From CAWFPR01 sp963817635 (lineage in GTDB: Bacteria > Acidobacteriota > Vicinamibacteria > Vicinamibacterales > 2-12-FULL-66-21), in contig CAWFPR010000005.1 of NCBI GenBank assembly GCA_963817635.1, positions 558,001 to 622,000 of the forward strand: DNA of 64,000 nt, read 5' to 3'. A program made the position numbers and the translations under genes. Below, one piece after another: positions 26,903-36,238 of the stretch (position 1 is its first letter; every line of letters begins with the position of its first letter). The notes beneath the pieces are model-generated. The model saw only the letters and a program-made list of their open reading frames with translations. It was not told the origin of the DNA and did not search any database.

Positions 26903-27937
26903 TCAGCGGACGACGAGCCGATGGGCGGATTGCGGCACGACGTCCCCGATGACGGCCCCCAGACAGCCCGCCTGACGGAGCGCGGCGGAAGCCTCCCCGG
27001 CGGCGTCCGCGGCCACGGCCACCACGAGGCCGCCGGACGTTTGCGGGTCGAATAGCAGGTCCACGACTTCGGGATCGAGGCCCGGGGCCAAATCCGCGTC
27101 AGCGCCGAAGTGCTGCCGGTTGGTGCGCCCTCCGCCCGGGATGTTCCCGTGGACGAGCGCCTGCGCCCCCACGAGGAGCGGCACCTGGCCGGCGACGATG
27201 CGTATCGTGCAGCCGCTGCCGGCGGCCATTTCGAAGGCGTGGCCCAGCAGCCCGAAGCCGGTTACGTCGGTGCAGGCGTGAACGACGCCGGCCGGCAGCG
27301 CCTGGATCGCCTCGGAGGCGGCGCGATTCAGAGTGGTCATCGACGCGATGGCCGCCTCGACCGCGTCCGCCGGCGCGCGGCCGTATTTCAGCGCCGTCGA
27401 GATGATGCCGGTGCCAATCGCCTTCGTGAGGATCAGCGAGTCGCCCGGCCTGGCACCGGTGTTGGTCAGGACCCGTGCGGGAACGACCTCCCCGGTGATC
27501 GCGTACCCGAACTTGATCTCCGCGTCCTGGACGGTATGGCCGCCGAGAAGCGCCACGCCGGCCTCGCGGAGCGTCTCGAACCCGCCGGCGAAGATCTGCT
27601 GGAGGATCGAACGGTGGGCTTCCTTGGGGAAGCAGGCGATCGCGAGCGCGGTGAGCGGCCGGCCGCCCATGGCGTACACGTCGCTCAGCGCGTTGGCCGC
27701 GGCAATCCGACCGTAGACGAACGGATCGTCCACGATGGGCGTGAAGAAATCGACGGTCTGCACGAGCGCCCGAGTTTCGTCGAGCCTGTACACACCGGCA
27801 TCGTCCGAGGTCCGGTAGTCAACCAGGATCCGGTCATCGTCCTGCACGGGCAAATCGCCCAGGACCTGGGCGAGCTCGCCAGCGGCGAGCTTGCTCGCTC
27901 AACCGGCGCAGGCGGAGTAGTCGGTCAGTTTGCGCAT
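26903..27937 (-). CDS. selD: Selenide, water dikinase SelD, with predicted selenocysteine at codon 13
   Basis: 344 residues when read from the ATG at 27937 through the in-frame TGA at 27901-27899: MRKLTDYSACAG-U-ASKLAAGEL. The TGA falls at the position of the catalytic Cys17 of E. coli SelD (GAGCGCK), and many SelD proteins carry Sec there. The rest matches the family: ALVQTVDFFTPIVDDPFVYG, NALSDVYAMGGRPL, LLGGHTVQDAEIKFGYAITG and the C-terminal DPQTSGGLVVAVA. The enzyme makes selenophosphate from selenide and ATP for Sec-tRNA or selenouridine. A TTG at 27853 would give a shortened protein lacking the catalytic residue. It lies 32 nt downstream of parB. Confidence 0.9.
27873..27891 (-). promoter_or_regulatory. 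Candidate SECIS hairpin of selD
   Basis: On the minus strand an 8-bp perfect stem AGCTCGCC/GGCGAGCT encloses the loop GCT, beginning 7 nt after the TGA. The loop starts with G and lies 15 nt from the UGA, at the short edge of the bacterial SECIS range. A competing short stem GCGAG/CTCGC directly after the TGA is also possible. Confidence 0.55.
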
Positions 27938-27969
27938 CGTGCGTTGGCCTCCCGCGCGGGGCCTGTCCG

Positions 27970-28824
27970 TCAGCCCCGCCGATCGATCAGTTGTTCGTAG
28001 AGCCGGTTCAGTTCGTCTTCGGACGCGAAGTCGATCTCGATCCGCCCTCCCTTGCGCGTGCGGACGATTCTGGTCCGCGTGCCGAGCGCGAAGCGCAGCT
28101 TCTCTTCGGCGGCGCGCGTGTGGACGTCCTTTTCGACCGCCGGCTGCAGCGGCGGGGGCGCGAGCGCCTTCTTCACGAGCGCCTCGGTCTCGCGCACGGA
28201 GAGGTTTTTCGACACCACGTCGCGCGAGAGCCGCACCTGGGCAACCGCGTCGGTCAGTCCGAGGATTGCCCGGGCGTGTCCCATCGTGAGCGCGCCCGAC
28301 GCGACGTTCGAGCGTACTTCCTGCGGCAGTTTGAGCAGGCGCAGGTAGTTCGCGACCGAAGAGCGATCCTTGCCGACGGCCTCCGCAATCTGATCCTGTG
28401 TCAGGTTGGAATCGTCGGCGAGCCTGCGATACGCCCGCGCTTCCTCGATGGGGTTCAGATCCTCGCGCTGGATGTTCTCGATCAGCGCGACCGTGAGCAA
28501 CCGATCGTCCGGTACCTCGCGCACGACGACCGGGACCTTGAGGAGTCCGGCGCGCTGCGCGGCGCGCCAGCGGCGCTCGCCGGCGACGATCTCGTACCCG
28601 CCATCCACCTTCCGCACGACGATCGGCTGGATGATGCCGTTCGATCTGATCGAGCGCGCCAGCTCTTCGAGCTTCCCGTCGTCGATCGTCGATCGCGGCT
28701 GGGACGCGTTGGGTCGAAGCAGGTCGGTGTCGATCTCGAGCGACCGTTCCGGTCCGGCGGGCGCAGGCGCGTCGGGGATGAGGGCCGAGAGGCCGCGGCC
28801 GAGCGCAGGTCGTTTGTCAGCCAT
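27970..28824 (-). CDS. parB: Chromosome-partitioning protein ParB
   Basis: 284 residues. The N-terminus ALGRGLSALIPDAP is typical; the CTP-binding/ParB box follows (SIRSNGIIQPIVVRKVDGGY, GERRWRAAQRAG, ENIQREDLNPIEEA). The helix-turn-helix QDQIAEAVGKDRSSVANYLR recognises parS, and a C-terminal dimerisation segment ends the protein. The ATG at 28824 overlaps the parA stop codon region by 8 nt. It binds the parS site found 1 kb away and loads SMC or segregates origins. Confidence 0.95.
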   Translation of the reverse strand: MADKRPALGRGLSALIPDAPAPAGPERSLEIDTDLLRPNASQPRSTIDDGKLEELARSIRSNGIIQPIVVRKVDGGYEIVAGERRWRAAQRAGLLKVPVVVREVPDDRLLTVALIENIQREDLNPIEEARAYRRLADDSNLTQDQIAEAVGKDRSSVANYLRLLKLPQEVRSNVASGALTMGHARAILGLTDAVAQVRLSRDVVSKNLSVRETEALVKKALAPPPLQPAVEKDVHTRAAEEKLRFALGTRTRIVRTRKGGRIEIDFASEDELNRLYEQLIDRRG

Positions 28825-29617
28825 GCTGGTGCTCCATGACGGCGGAAACGGCGTCTCGCGCGACGACTTCGCGGGCAAGCGCGACGTAGGCCTCGGCGCC
28901 GCGCGACTTCACGTCGTAGACGATGGCCGGCAGGCCGTGGCTGGGGGCTTCGCCGAGGCGCACGTTGCGCGGAATCACCGTCGAGTAGACGCGCTCCTGG
29001 AAGAAGGCCCGGATGTCGCGCGCCACCTGCTGTCCGAGGTTGGTGCGTTCGTCGTACATCGTCATCAGGACGCCGGCGATGTCGAGCGCGGGATTGAAAC
29101 TCGCGCGCACGCGGCGGAGCGTGGCCACGAGATCGGCGAGCCCCTCGAGCGCGAAGTACTCGCAGTTGAGCGGAATCAGGACGGAGTCGGCTGCGACGAG
29201 CCCGTTGAGCGTCAGCAGCCCGAGCGACGGCGGAGTATCGATGAAGATGTAGTCGAAATCTGGACGCAGCCGCTCGAGCACGAGGCGGAGGCGATGTTCC
29301 CGGCGGGGCATCGTGACGAGGTCGATTTCGGCGCCGGTGAGGTTGCGGTCGGCCGGCATGAGCGACAGGCCGGCAATGGAGGTCCGCAGCACGAAGGTGC
29401 GGGGATCGGCGTCCTCGGCGGTGAGGGCCTGGTAGATAGTGCCGCCCGGAGCCGTCTGGCCCTTGAGTCCGAGGCCGCTGGTGAGGTTGGATTGCGGGTC
29501 CATGTCGACGACGAGCACACGCTGGCCGGCGGCGGCGAGCGAAGCAGCCAGATTGATGGCGGTTGTGGTCTTGCCGACGCCTCCCTTCTGGTTGGCGACG
29601 GCTCGGATGCGGGCCAT
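28817..29617 (-). CDS. parA: Chromosome-partitioning ATPase ParA (Soj)
   Basis: A 266-residue deviant Walker ATPase: KGGVGKTTTAINLAASLAAA at the N-terminus, VLVVDMDPQSNLTSGLG, IFIDTPPSLGLLTLNGLVAA and PLNCEYFALEGLADL. Together with ParB it positions replication origins. It lies downstream of rsmG after a 160-nt AT-rich gap, which probably holds its promoter; I could not define clear boxes. Confidence 0.95.
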   Translation of the reverse strand: MARIRAVANQKGGVGKTTTAINLAASLAAAGQRVLVVDMDPQSNLTSGLGLKGQTAPGGTIYQALTAEDADPRTFVLRTSIAGLSLMPADRNLTGAEIDLVTMPRREHRLRLVLERLRPDFDYIFIDTPPSLGLLTLNGLVAADSVLIPLNCEYFALEGLADLVATLRRVRASFNPALDIAGVLMTMYDERTNLGQQVARDIRAFFQERVYSTVIPRNVRLGEAPSHGLPAIVYDVKSRGAEAYVALAREVVARDAVSAVMEHQHG

Positions 29618-29778
29618 ATTAGGTTATATGACTTAAAACGTGGTAGCTTACTGCCAGCTATAGCATATCAGAGCGAGCGGCCTTTTCAGGGGGTCAGGCG
29701 CGGAGGCCTGGGGCACGATCGGTCCGATGGTGGAAACGGCCGGGTCGGCCCTGGTCGGGAGAGGCCTTGGCCTGACGC

Positions 29779-30462
29779 CTAGCGCCCCTTTTGTGTTCCA
29801 CGTGGAACATCGAACCCGAGGGGACGTTTGACGAGCACGGTCAACCGGCTCTGGAGGGCCTCGACGAGCGGATGCGTGGCCACCCACTCCAGAGGCGGCA
29901 CGATGTTGACCGGCGTCGCGGGACCACCCGGCCCGCGAAAAAGCCAGATGGCTCCACCCGGCTTGACAAACGCCTGGAGGGTGCCCAGGGCTCGTGCTTC
30001 AACCCGGACCGCGCGGAGCGACACGATGTCAAAGGCCTCGTGAAGTTCCGGACGGGCCAGCAGTTCCTCGTAGCGGCTCGTCTCTACCGTCGTGTCAGCC
30101 AGCGCGAGCTGGCGCGTCGCCTCGCGAAGAAAGGCGGACTTGCGCGCCTTCACCTCCACCATGGTCAGCCGCATGGCCGGCACCGCCAGCTTCATCGGAA
30201 TGGATGGCGACCCTCCGCCCGAACCCACGTCCATGAGGCGCGGGTCCGCCGAACGAACATGCCGGGCCGCCATCAGCGGTTCGAGCAGCAGGCGATCGAT
30301 GGCCTCGTCCGGATCGTCGAGCGAAGTGAGGTTGATCTTGCGGTTCCACCGGGACAGCAGCTCGTAGTACGCCGTCAGCCCGGAGATCAGGTCGTCGGTC
30401 AGGAACATGCCCGCTTTGGAGGCGCGACGCGCAAGGCGAGTCGAAAAATCTCGCGGGGCCAC
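29779..30462 (-). CDS. rsmG: 16S rRNA (guanine527-N7)-methyltransferase RsmG
   Basis: 227 residues. YYELLSRWNRKINLTSL is the family hallmark, followed by the SAM-binding loop LMDVGSGGGSPSIPMKLAVP and ARKSAFLREATRQL, then FDIVSLRAVR. It methylates G527 in the 16S decoding region; its loss gives low-level streptomycin resistance in other bacteria. The start is a GTG 12 nt after mnmG. The last codons contain the parS palindrome, so the C-terminus FDVPRGTQKGR is partly dictated by it. Confidence 0.92.
   Translation of the reverse strand: MAPRDFSTRLARRASKAGMFLTDDLISGLTAYYELLSRWNRKINLTSLDDPDEAIDRLLLEPLMAARHVRSADPRLMDVGSGGGSPSIPMKLAVPAMRLTMVEVKARKSAFLREATRQLALADTTVETSRYEELLARPELHEAFDIVSLRAVRVEARALGTLQAFVKPGGAIWLFRGPGGPATPVNIVPPLEWVATHPLVEALQSRLTVLVKRPLGFDVPRGTQKGR
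29794..29809. promoter_or_regulatory. parS: parS centromere site
   Basis: TGTTCCACGTGGAACA is a perfect 16-bp palindrome matching the bacterial parS consensus (TGTTnCACGTGnAACA). It lies in the last codons of rsmG, close to parAB and about 7 kb from dnaA, a standard position for ParB loading. Confidence 0.95.
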
Positions 30463-30474
30463 GCCTGAAGCGTA

Positions 30475-32316
30475 TCAGACTGACGAGCCGGTGCGGGATC
30501 TCTCGACGTGACTGGCAATTACGGCGACGGCCGCAGGCGTGACGCCGGGAATGCGCAGGGCGCGGCCGAGTGTCGCTGGCCGCAGATGCGACAATCGCTC
30601 GACCATCTCACGTGAAAGACCTGGAATTCCCGCAAACGAAAAGCCCTCGGGAATCACCCGATCCTCGTGGCGCTTCTGACGTTCGACGGCGGCCGCCTGG
30701 CGGCGAAGATATCCCTCGGTACTTGAACTCGGTTTCCAGGCTCGACAGATCGACCGTGCGGTCTCGAGGGTCGATCGCCAGTTCGATCTCGCCGCTGCCG
30801 AGGAGCCGGTCGAGGGTCACCTCCGGCTGCTTGAGGGCCCGTGCTGCCGGCACGCGCGGGCCAGACCCGAGTGAAACCAAGGTGCGTCGGACGGCCCCGA
30901 GATTCGCGTCGAACCTCTCCTTCCGCGCGCTGAAACGCGCCCACCGTGTGTCGTCCACGAGCCGGACGGCGCGGCCGCGCGACGTCAGCCGAAGGTCGGC
31001 ATTGTCAATCCGGAGCAGCAGGCGGTGCTCAGCGCGGGACGTGAACATCCGGTAGGGTTCGAGACACCCCTTGGCGGTCAGATCGTCCACGAGGATGCCG
31101 ACATACGCCTCGTCGCGCCGCAGCGTGAACGGCGATTCGCCCGATACGTGCCGGGCGGCATTGACTCCCGCCATCAGCCCCTGGGCCGCCGCCTCCTCGT
31201 ATCCCGACGTGCCGTTGATCTGGCCGGCCAGGAACAGGCCCGGCACGCGCCGGGTCTCGAGGCCAGGCGTCAACTCCGTCGGCTGGATGAAATCGTACTC
31301 GACGGCGTATCCAGGCCGGATCATCCGCGCCCGTCGAGCCCGGGCAGCGCGCGGACGATTCGCTCCTGCAAATCGGCCGGGAGGCTCATGGAGAGGCCGT
31401 TGACGTAGACTTCGTCGGCGTCCAGCCCCTCCGGTTCGAGGAAGATCTGGTGACGCTCCCGGTGGGGGAAGCGCATCACCTTGTCCTCGAGCGAGGGGCA
31501 GTAGCGCGGACCGATGCCCTTGATCTGCCCGTTGAAGAGCGGCGACTGGTCGATGTGGCCGCGAACCAGCTCGTGCACCTCGTCCGTCGTGTGCAGCAAA
31601 TGGCAGGTGATCTGGTGCCTGGCGATGGCGTCGGTCTGAAAAGAAAACGGCACCGGCGGGTCGTCGCCCCGCTCGGGCGCGAACACCGAGAAATCGATGC
31701 TCCGCCGATCGAGACGCGGGGGGGTTCCGGTTTTGAGCCGGCCCCACTCGAACCCGAAACTCTTCAGCGACTCCGCCAGATCGCGGGACGGCGGTTCCCC
31801 GGCACGCCCGGCCGGCCGCTGGTCCGGACCCACGTGCACCAGACCGTTCAGGAACGTGCCGGTCGTGATGACCAGCGCCCGGCACGAATGCCGCTCGCCG
31901 CTCTCGAGTTCGATACCCGTGATGCCCGTCGAGTCGGCGAGGATGCGCCCGGCACGGCCGAAGATCCAGTCGATTCCTGGCTGCGCCTCCAGAGCGCGCC
32001 TGACCCAATCGCCGTAGCGCGCCTTGTCGGCCTGCGCACGCGGCGACCACACCGCCGGCCCGCGGCTGCGATTGAGCAGCTTGAACTGGATGCCCGTGGC
32101 ATCAATCGCGAGACCCATCAGGCCGCCGAGCGCGTCGATCTCGCGAACCAGGTGTCCCTTGGCCGTGCCGCCGACCGCCGGGTTGCACGGCATGTGCGCA
32201 ATCGTCGAATCTGACAGCGTGCAGATGCCTACGCTGCGGCCAATCCGCGCGGCGGCCCACGCCGCCTCGACGCCGGCATGCCCGGCGCCAATCACGATCA
32301 CATCATACAAAGTCAT
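30475..32316 (-). CDS. mnmG: tRNA uridine-5-carboxymethylaminomethyl modification enzyme MnmG (GidA), with two frame breaks
   Basis: 613 residues after restoring one G at about 31330 and removing one G at about 30713 (both in G/C runs). The N-terminus has the FAD motif YDVIVIGAGHAGVEAAWAAA, then MPCNPAVGGTAKGHLVREID, GTFLNGLVHVG and RLKTGTPPRLDRRS. The middle has YAVEYDFIQPTEL, the FAD-contacting LFLAGQINGTSGYEEAAAQG and FTSRAEHRLLLR. The C-terminal helical domain ends SREMVERLSHLRPATLGRAL. With MnmE it modifies the wobble U34 of several tRNAs. Gaps to mnmE and rsmG are 12 nt each, so they form one operon. Confidence 0.95.
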
Positions 32317-32328
32317 CTGTTTTACAGA

Positions 32329-33684
32329 TTACTTTCCAATACAGAATTTCGCAAAGATCGCGTGCAGCACGTCGTCCGTCGTGCGCGCTCCTGTGATTTC
32401 CTCGAGGCAGACACGCGCCTGCGTCACGTCCGCCGCGACGAATTCCTCGGGCACGCCCGATGCCGCCGATTCGCGCGCCCGTTCCAGGGACGTGCGCGCC
32501 CGCCCCATGAGATCGGCGTGCCGCACGTTCGTGATGGCTGGCCGGTCGCGTGGCGTCCCGCCGCCCGCGAGACTCGCCGCTATCGCCGCGCGCAAATCCG
32601 CCATGCCGGCGCCCGTCAGCGCCGAGACCGCGATCGCGCCCGCGATCCCCGACTGCGCTGGGCTCCACGCGGGCGCAAGGTCTGACTTGTTCATCACCAC
32701 CAGCCGGGGCCTGGCCGCCGTCGCCGCGAGCAGATCCTCGTCGTCTGTCATCAGCGGCACGGACACGTCGAGCACGACGAGCGTGAGGTCGGCCACGCTC
32801 CGTGCGGCGTGCGCCCGCGCGATGCCCTCGGCCTCGACGAGGTCCACCGTCCCGCCGCGCACGCCGGCCGTGTCGACGATCGTGATCGGAATGCCCTCGA
32901 CGTCGATCCTCTCGGTCAGCAAATCGCGCGTCGTCCCGGGGAGCGGCGTCACGATGGCGCGGCCCGAGCCGGCAAGCTGGTTGAACAGGCTCGACTTGCC
33001 TGCGTTGGGACGGCCGGCGATCGCCACCTGGGCCCCCTCGCGCAACAGGCGTCCACGGCTGGCATCACGAAGCAGGTCGTCCAGCACGGCGATCACTCGC
33101 GAGATTTCCGAAGCCACGTCGTCGCGCGCGATGAAGTGATAGCCCTCGTCGGCGAAATCCAGCGAGGCTTCCAGGCGGGTGCTCAGGTCGAAGAGCGCCC
33201 CGTCCACGTCACGAACCTGCGTCGTCAGCGTGCCCTCGAGCTGATCGAACGCCGCGCGGGCCTGGAGCGGCGTGACCGCCTCGACGAGATCGCGAACGGC
33301 CTCGGCCTGGACGAGATCGAGGCGGTCGTTCAGGTACGCCCGCAGCGTGAACTCGCCGGGCTCGGCCAGTCTTGCGCCAGCCGCCATCGCCGCCTCGACG
33401 ATCGCCTGGAGCAGCACCGGGCTGCCGTGCGCGCTGATCTCGACGACGTCTTCGCCGGTGTAGGAATGCGGCGCGGGAAAGTGGGTGACGACTGCCCGAT
33501 CGATCGTCGCACCGCCTGCGGCAACACCGCAGAGCGTCGCACGCCTGGGTTCGAGCCCTTCACCGCGCCCGGTCAGTCTCCCGGCGATCGGGGCCGCATC
33601 GGGACCGCTGACCCGCACCACGCCGATTCCGCCGCACCCGTGAGGCGTTGCGATAGCCACGATGGTGTCGGTGGTGCTGAACAC
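32329..33684 (-). CDS. mnmE: tRNA modification GTPase MnmE (TrmE)
   Basis: 451 residues. The N-terminal folate-binding domain (DTIVAIATPHGCGGIGVVRV, SYTGEDVVEISAHGSP, PGEFTLRAYLNDRLDLVQAE) precedes the G domain with Walker A GRPNAGKSSLFN, PLPGTTRD, VDTAG and NKSD. The C-terminus ends with the conserved FCIGK, whose cysteine is characteristic of MnmE. The start is a GTG at 33684, preceded by a heptad array. Confidence 0.97.
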   Translation of the reverse strand: MFSTTDTIVAIATPHGCGGIGVVRVSGPDAAPIAGRLTGRGEGLEPRRATLCGVAAGGATIDRAVVTHFPAPHSYTGEDVVEISAHGSPVLLQAIVEAAMAAGARLAEPGEFTLRAYLNDRLDLVQAEAVRDLVEAVTPLQARAAFDQLEGTLTTQVRDVDGALFDLSTRLEASLDFADEGYHFIARDDVASEISRVIAVLDDLLRDASRGRLLREGAQVAIAGRPNAGKSSLFNQLAGSGRAIVTPLPGTTRDLLTERIDVEGIPITIVDTAGVRGGTVDLVEAEGIARAHAARSVADLTLVVLDVSVPLMTDDEDLLAATAARPRLVVMNKSDLAPAWSPAQSGIAGAIAVSALTGAGMADLRAAIAASLAGGGTPRDRPAITNVRHADLMGRARTSLERARESAASGVPEEFVAADVTQARVCLEEITGARTTDDVLHAIFAKFCIGK

Positions 33685-33690
33685 GGGAAA

Positions 33691-33732
33691 GAGAATGGAA
33701 AATGGAAAATGGGAAATGGAAGATGGAAAAGG
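33691..33732. repeat. Heptad repeat array, locus I
   Basis: Six 7-nt units, on the + strand GAGAATG, GAAAATG, GAAAATG, GGAAATG, GAAGATG, GAAAAGG, lie between khpB and mnmE. The array is AT-rich compared with the others but keeps the exact period. Part of it can pair with GTCTTCCATCTTTCC just beside it, giving a weak hairpin. Confidence 0.85.
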
Positions 33733-33759
33733 GTTCTTCCGTCTTCCATCTTTCCCTCG

Positions 33760-34215
33760 CTACCGCCTGACGGAAATGATGACGGTCTTCAGGAAGGCAT
33801 CGCCGATGCTCTCCGAAGACATCTGCGGATCTTCCGCAACGGTGATGTGCACCAGCCGGCGCGCGTATGGGTTGAGCGGCCCCATCTCCTGCGGAGAGCC
33901 GGTGTCCCGCGCCTTTTCCATGAAGAACCGAGCCATCTGCGTCAGTTCGGCATCCTTGGCCCTGCGGAAGTCGAGGCAATCGACGACGAAGGAACGGTCG
34001 TCCTTCAGCTCGCGCCGGAACGCCGTGTTGACGATCTGCTGAAGCGCGTCGAGCGCCTCTCCCTTCCGCCGCAGGAGATCTTCTCCGCCCTCACCGGTCA
34101 GCTCGACACGCACGTTGTCCGGCGTGTCGGTGACCGTCACGTCGAGCGGCAGTCCCATCGCGGCGACCGTCGCCTTCGTGAATGCCTTCACACGCTCGTG
34201 GAGTTCGCTCGTCAC
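33760..34215 (-). CDS. khpB: RNA-binding protein KhpB/Jag (KH and R3H domains)
   Basis: 151 residues. A KH-like domain (VKAFTKATVAAMGLPLDVTV, LRRKGEALDALQQIVNTAF) is followed by an R3H domain (SFVVDCLDFRRAKDAELTQM, LNPYARRLVHITVAEDP). The N-terminal Jag domain of Firmicutes is absent. The protein binds RNA and affects cell-envelope growth in other bacteria. The GTG at 34215 overlaps the yidC stop codon (GTGA), consistent with the usual yidC-khpB pairing. Confidence 0.9.
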   Translation of the reverse strand: MTSELHERVKAFTKATVAAMGLPLDVTVTDTPDNVRVELTGEGGEDLLRRKGEALDALQQIVNTAFRRELKDDRSFVVDCLDFRRAKDAELTQMARFFMEKARDTGSPQEMGPLNPYARRLVHITVAEDPQMSSESIGDAFLKTVIISVRR

Positions 34216-35969
34216 TGGTTCCGCTCCTTGGAAGCCTGACCCGTCCTGCCGCCACCGACGCTCTTGACCCGGCGCTCCGCCGGCGGCCGGATCGTGTGCT
34301 TCGCCGTGGGTCCAATCAGACGGTTCGTGAACGCCTGCTGGCCGATCGCCCACACGTTGCTGACGAGCCAGTACAGCACCAGGCCGCTCGGCGCCCACAG
34401 GAAGAAACTCATCATGATGAGCGGCATGAGCATCATCATCTTCTGCTGCATCGGGTCGGCCGTCGAGGGCGTCATGCGCGTCTGGACGAACTGCGAAATC
34501 CCCATCAGCACCGGCGTGATGTAGTACGGGTCGTGAACCGACAGGTCCTTGATCCACCAGATGAAGGGCGCGCCGCGCAACTCGATCGCCACGGACAGCA
34601 TCGAGTAAAAGGCGAACAGTACCGGCATCGTCAGGAGCATCGGCACGCAGCCGCTGGCCGGGTTCGCGCCGCGCTCACGATACAGGTTCATGAGCTCGAC
34701 GTTCATCTTCTGCTTCGCCGGATCGCTCATCTTCAGGTTCGCGTAGCGATCCTGGATGGCTTTCACCTCCGGCTGGATCTCCTGCATGCGGCGCATCGAG
34801 ACGACGCTCTTGTGCCGGAGCGGGAACATCACCAGGTTGATCAAAACGGTGAGCGCGATGATCGACCACCCGTAGTTGCCGATGTAGCCGTTCACCCATT
34901 TCAGCGCGCGCAGCAGCGGCACCACGATCCAGGCGAACATGCCGAAGTCGATCGATCGGACGAGATCGCGATCGACCGCCACCAGCACGTCGAAGTCCTT
35001 CGGCCCGAGGAAGAACCGCTCGTCGCGTGGAGCGGCCGGAAAGCGCACGGACCAGTCCACGAAGTGGGCGGCGCCTTTCTCGTCCGCGCCGGGCACCGGC
35101 ACCACGAGCGGGTGATACGACAGATGGAGCGCCTGGCCCAGGGGCACCGCGGCAGTGAGGAAGTAGTGGTCGTCCACGCCCGCGAATCCGAACGTGCCGT
35201 CCTGGACGGCGTTCTCCTCGATCTTCGTGTTCTTCACGCGCGTGACTTTTCCGTCGCGGTAGAAGATCGGCTGAGGCGGCGGATTGTAGGTCCGTGCCGA
35301 AGCGACCAGCCCGGTACCGAGAGCGGGTCCCCATTCGACCGTCGGTATCAGGTCGGTGCCGCCGCGCGAGACGCGCGCGGTGAATCCAATCACGTAGGGC
35401 TGATCCGGCGAAAACGAGAATTCCTTGTGCACGGCAAGGCCGCTCGCGTCCTGATAGTCGAATGCGAGCGTGGCGGGGGAGCCGCCGGTCACCGAAACGG
35501 CACTGGGCTTGTACAACGCGTGCTGGAGCGTTGCCGTCGTGGCCCCGTCGTCCACGGACAGGCTGAACGGCTTGAGCGCACCGGCGGGAACGTTGGTTGG
35601 CACCAGCTCCAGCGGCTGGCCGCCCGCCCCTTCGTAGTGCTTGACTTCCCAGCTCTTGAGGACCCCCCCACGAGTCGTGAACACCGCCTTGACGGCTTCG
35701 CTTTCAAACGGGATATCCCGCTCGGCGACGTCGGCGACGATCGGCGCGGCCGGCGGCTCGGTTGAGGGCGCCACTGAAGGACTGGCTTCGGCCTTCGCGG
35801 TGGCGGGCGCGGCCGCCGGAGGCGCTTCGGGAGTTTGCGCCGCATTTTCCGCCGGAGAGGGTTCGGCACCGGTCACCTGCGGCTGCGGCTTGGGCGGGGG
35901 AAACAGCGCCTGGTAGCCGTACAGGACCACGAACGACAGGATGACCGCCACGAGAACCCGTTTTTCCAT
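34212..35969 (-). CDS. yidC: Membrane protein insertase YidC
   Basis: 585 residues, the long proteobacteria-like form. The N-terminal anchor KRVLVAVILSFVVLYGYQAL and a Pro/Ala-rich linker are followed by a periplasmic beta domain (VAERDIPFESEAVKAVFTTR). The C-terminal five-helix insertase has NYGWSIIALTVLINLVMFPL, LMNLYRERGANPASGCVPML and FFLWAPSGLVLYWLVSNVWA. The conserved membrane Arg is in MFPLRHKS. The presence of the large periplasmic domain supports a diderm host. The ATG at 35969 was preferred; the frame upstream is unrelated. Confidence 0.95.
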   Translation of the reverse strand: MEKRVLVAVILSFVVLYGYQALFPPPKPQPQVTGAEPSPAENAAQTPEAPPAAAPATAKAEASPSVAPSTEPPAAPIVADVAERDIPFESEAVKAVFTTRGGVLKSWEVKHYEGAGGQPLELVPTNVPAGALKPFSLSVDDGATTATLQHALYKPSAVSVTGGSPATLAFDYQDASGLAVHKEFSFSPDQPYVIGFTARVSRGGTDLIPTVEWGPALGTGLVASARTYNPPPQPIFYRDGKVTRVKNTKIEENAVQDGTFGFAGVDDHYFLTAAVPLGQALHLSYHPLVVPVPGADEKGAAHFVDWSVRFPAAPRDERFFLGPKDFDVLVAVDRDLVRSIDFGMFAWIVVPLLRALKWVNGYIGNYGWSIIALTVLINLVMFPLRHKSVVSMRRMQEIQPEVKAIQDRYANLKMSDPAKQKMNVELMNLYRERGANPASGCVPMLLTMPVLFAFYSMLSVAIELRGAPFIWWIKDLSVHDPYYITPVLMGISQFVQTRMTPSTADPMQQKMMMLMPLIMMSFFLWAPSGLVLYWLVSNVWAIGQQAFTNRLIGPTAKHTIRPPAERRVKSVGGGRTGQASKERNQ

Positions 35970-35974
35970 GAAGA

Positions 35975-36238
35975 TTAGACTCGCCGCCCGCGGCCCGGTA
36001 CCGGGTCCAGCCCGTGTGAGCCGAGCGGGTGGCATCGGCCAAGCCGGCGCGCGGCAAGCCAGCCGCCACGCAGGACTCCAAAACGCGCCACCGCTTCCGC
36101 CGCGTAGTCGGAGCACGACGGCAGGAATCGACAGGAACCCGCAAATAGCGGTGAAATAAGGATTTTGTAGAGACGCAGGAGCCTGAGCACCCCACGTTGC
36201 GGCAGCGACAGGACGATGGGGCCGTCAGCGCGCGTCAT
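35975..36238 (-). CDS. yidD: Membrane protein insertion efficiency factor YidD
   Basis: About 87 residues with the family core LLRLYKILISPLFAGSCRFL and PSCSDYAAEAVARFG, then the CHPLGSHGLDPVP motif. It is a small membrane-associated protein that aids YidC. The ATG at 36238 and a GTG six bases upstream are both possible starts. It overlaps rnpA and lies 5 nt before yidC. Confidence 0.9.
   Translation of the reverse strand: MTRADGPIVLSLPQRGVLRLLRLYKILISPLFAGSCRFLPSCSDYAAEAVARFGVLRGGWLAARRLGRCHPLGSHGLDPVPGRGRRV

Noticed and set aside
30604..30622. CTCACGTGAAAG as a second parS
   Set aside because: Only the inner ten bases match; the outer arms do not, and it lies inside mnmG coding sequence.
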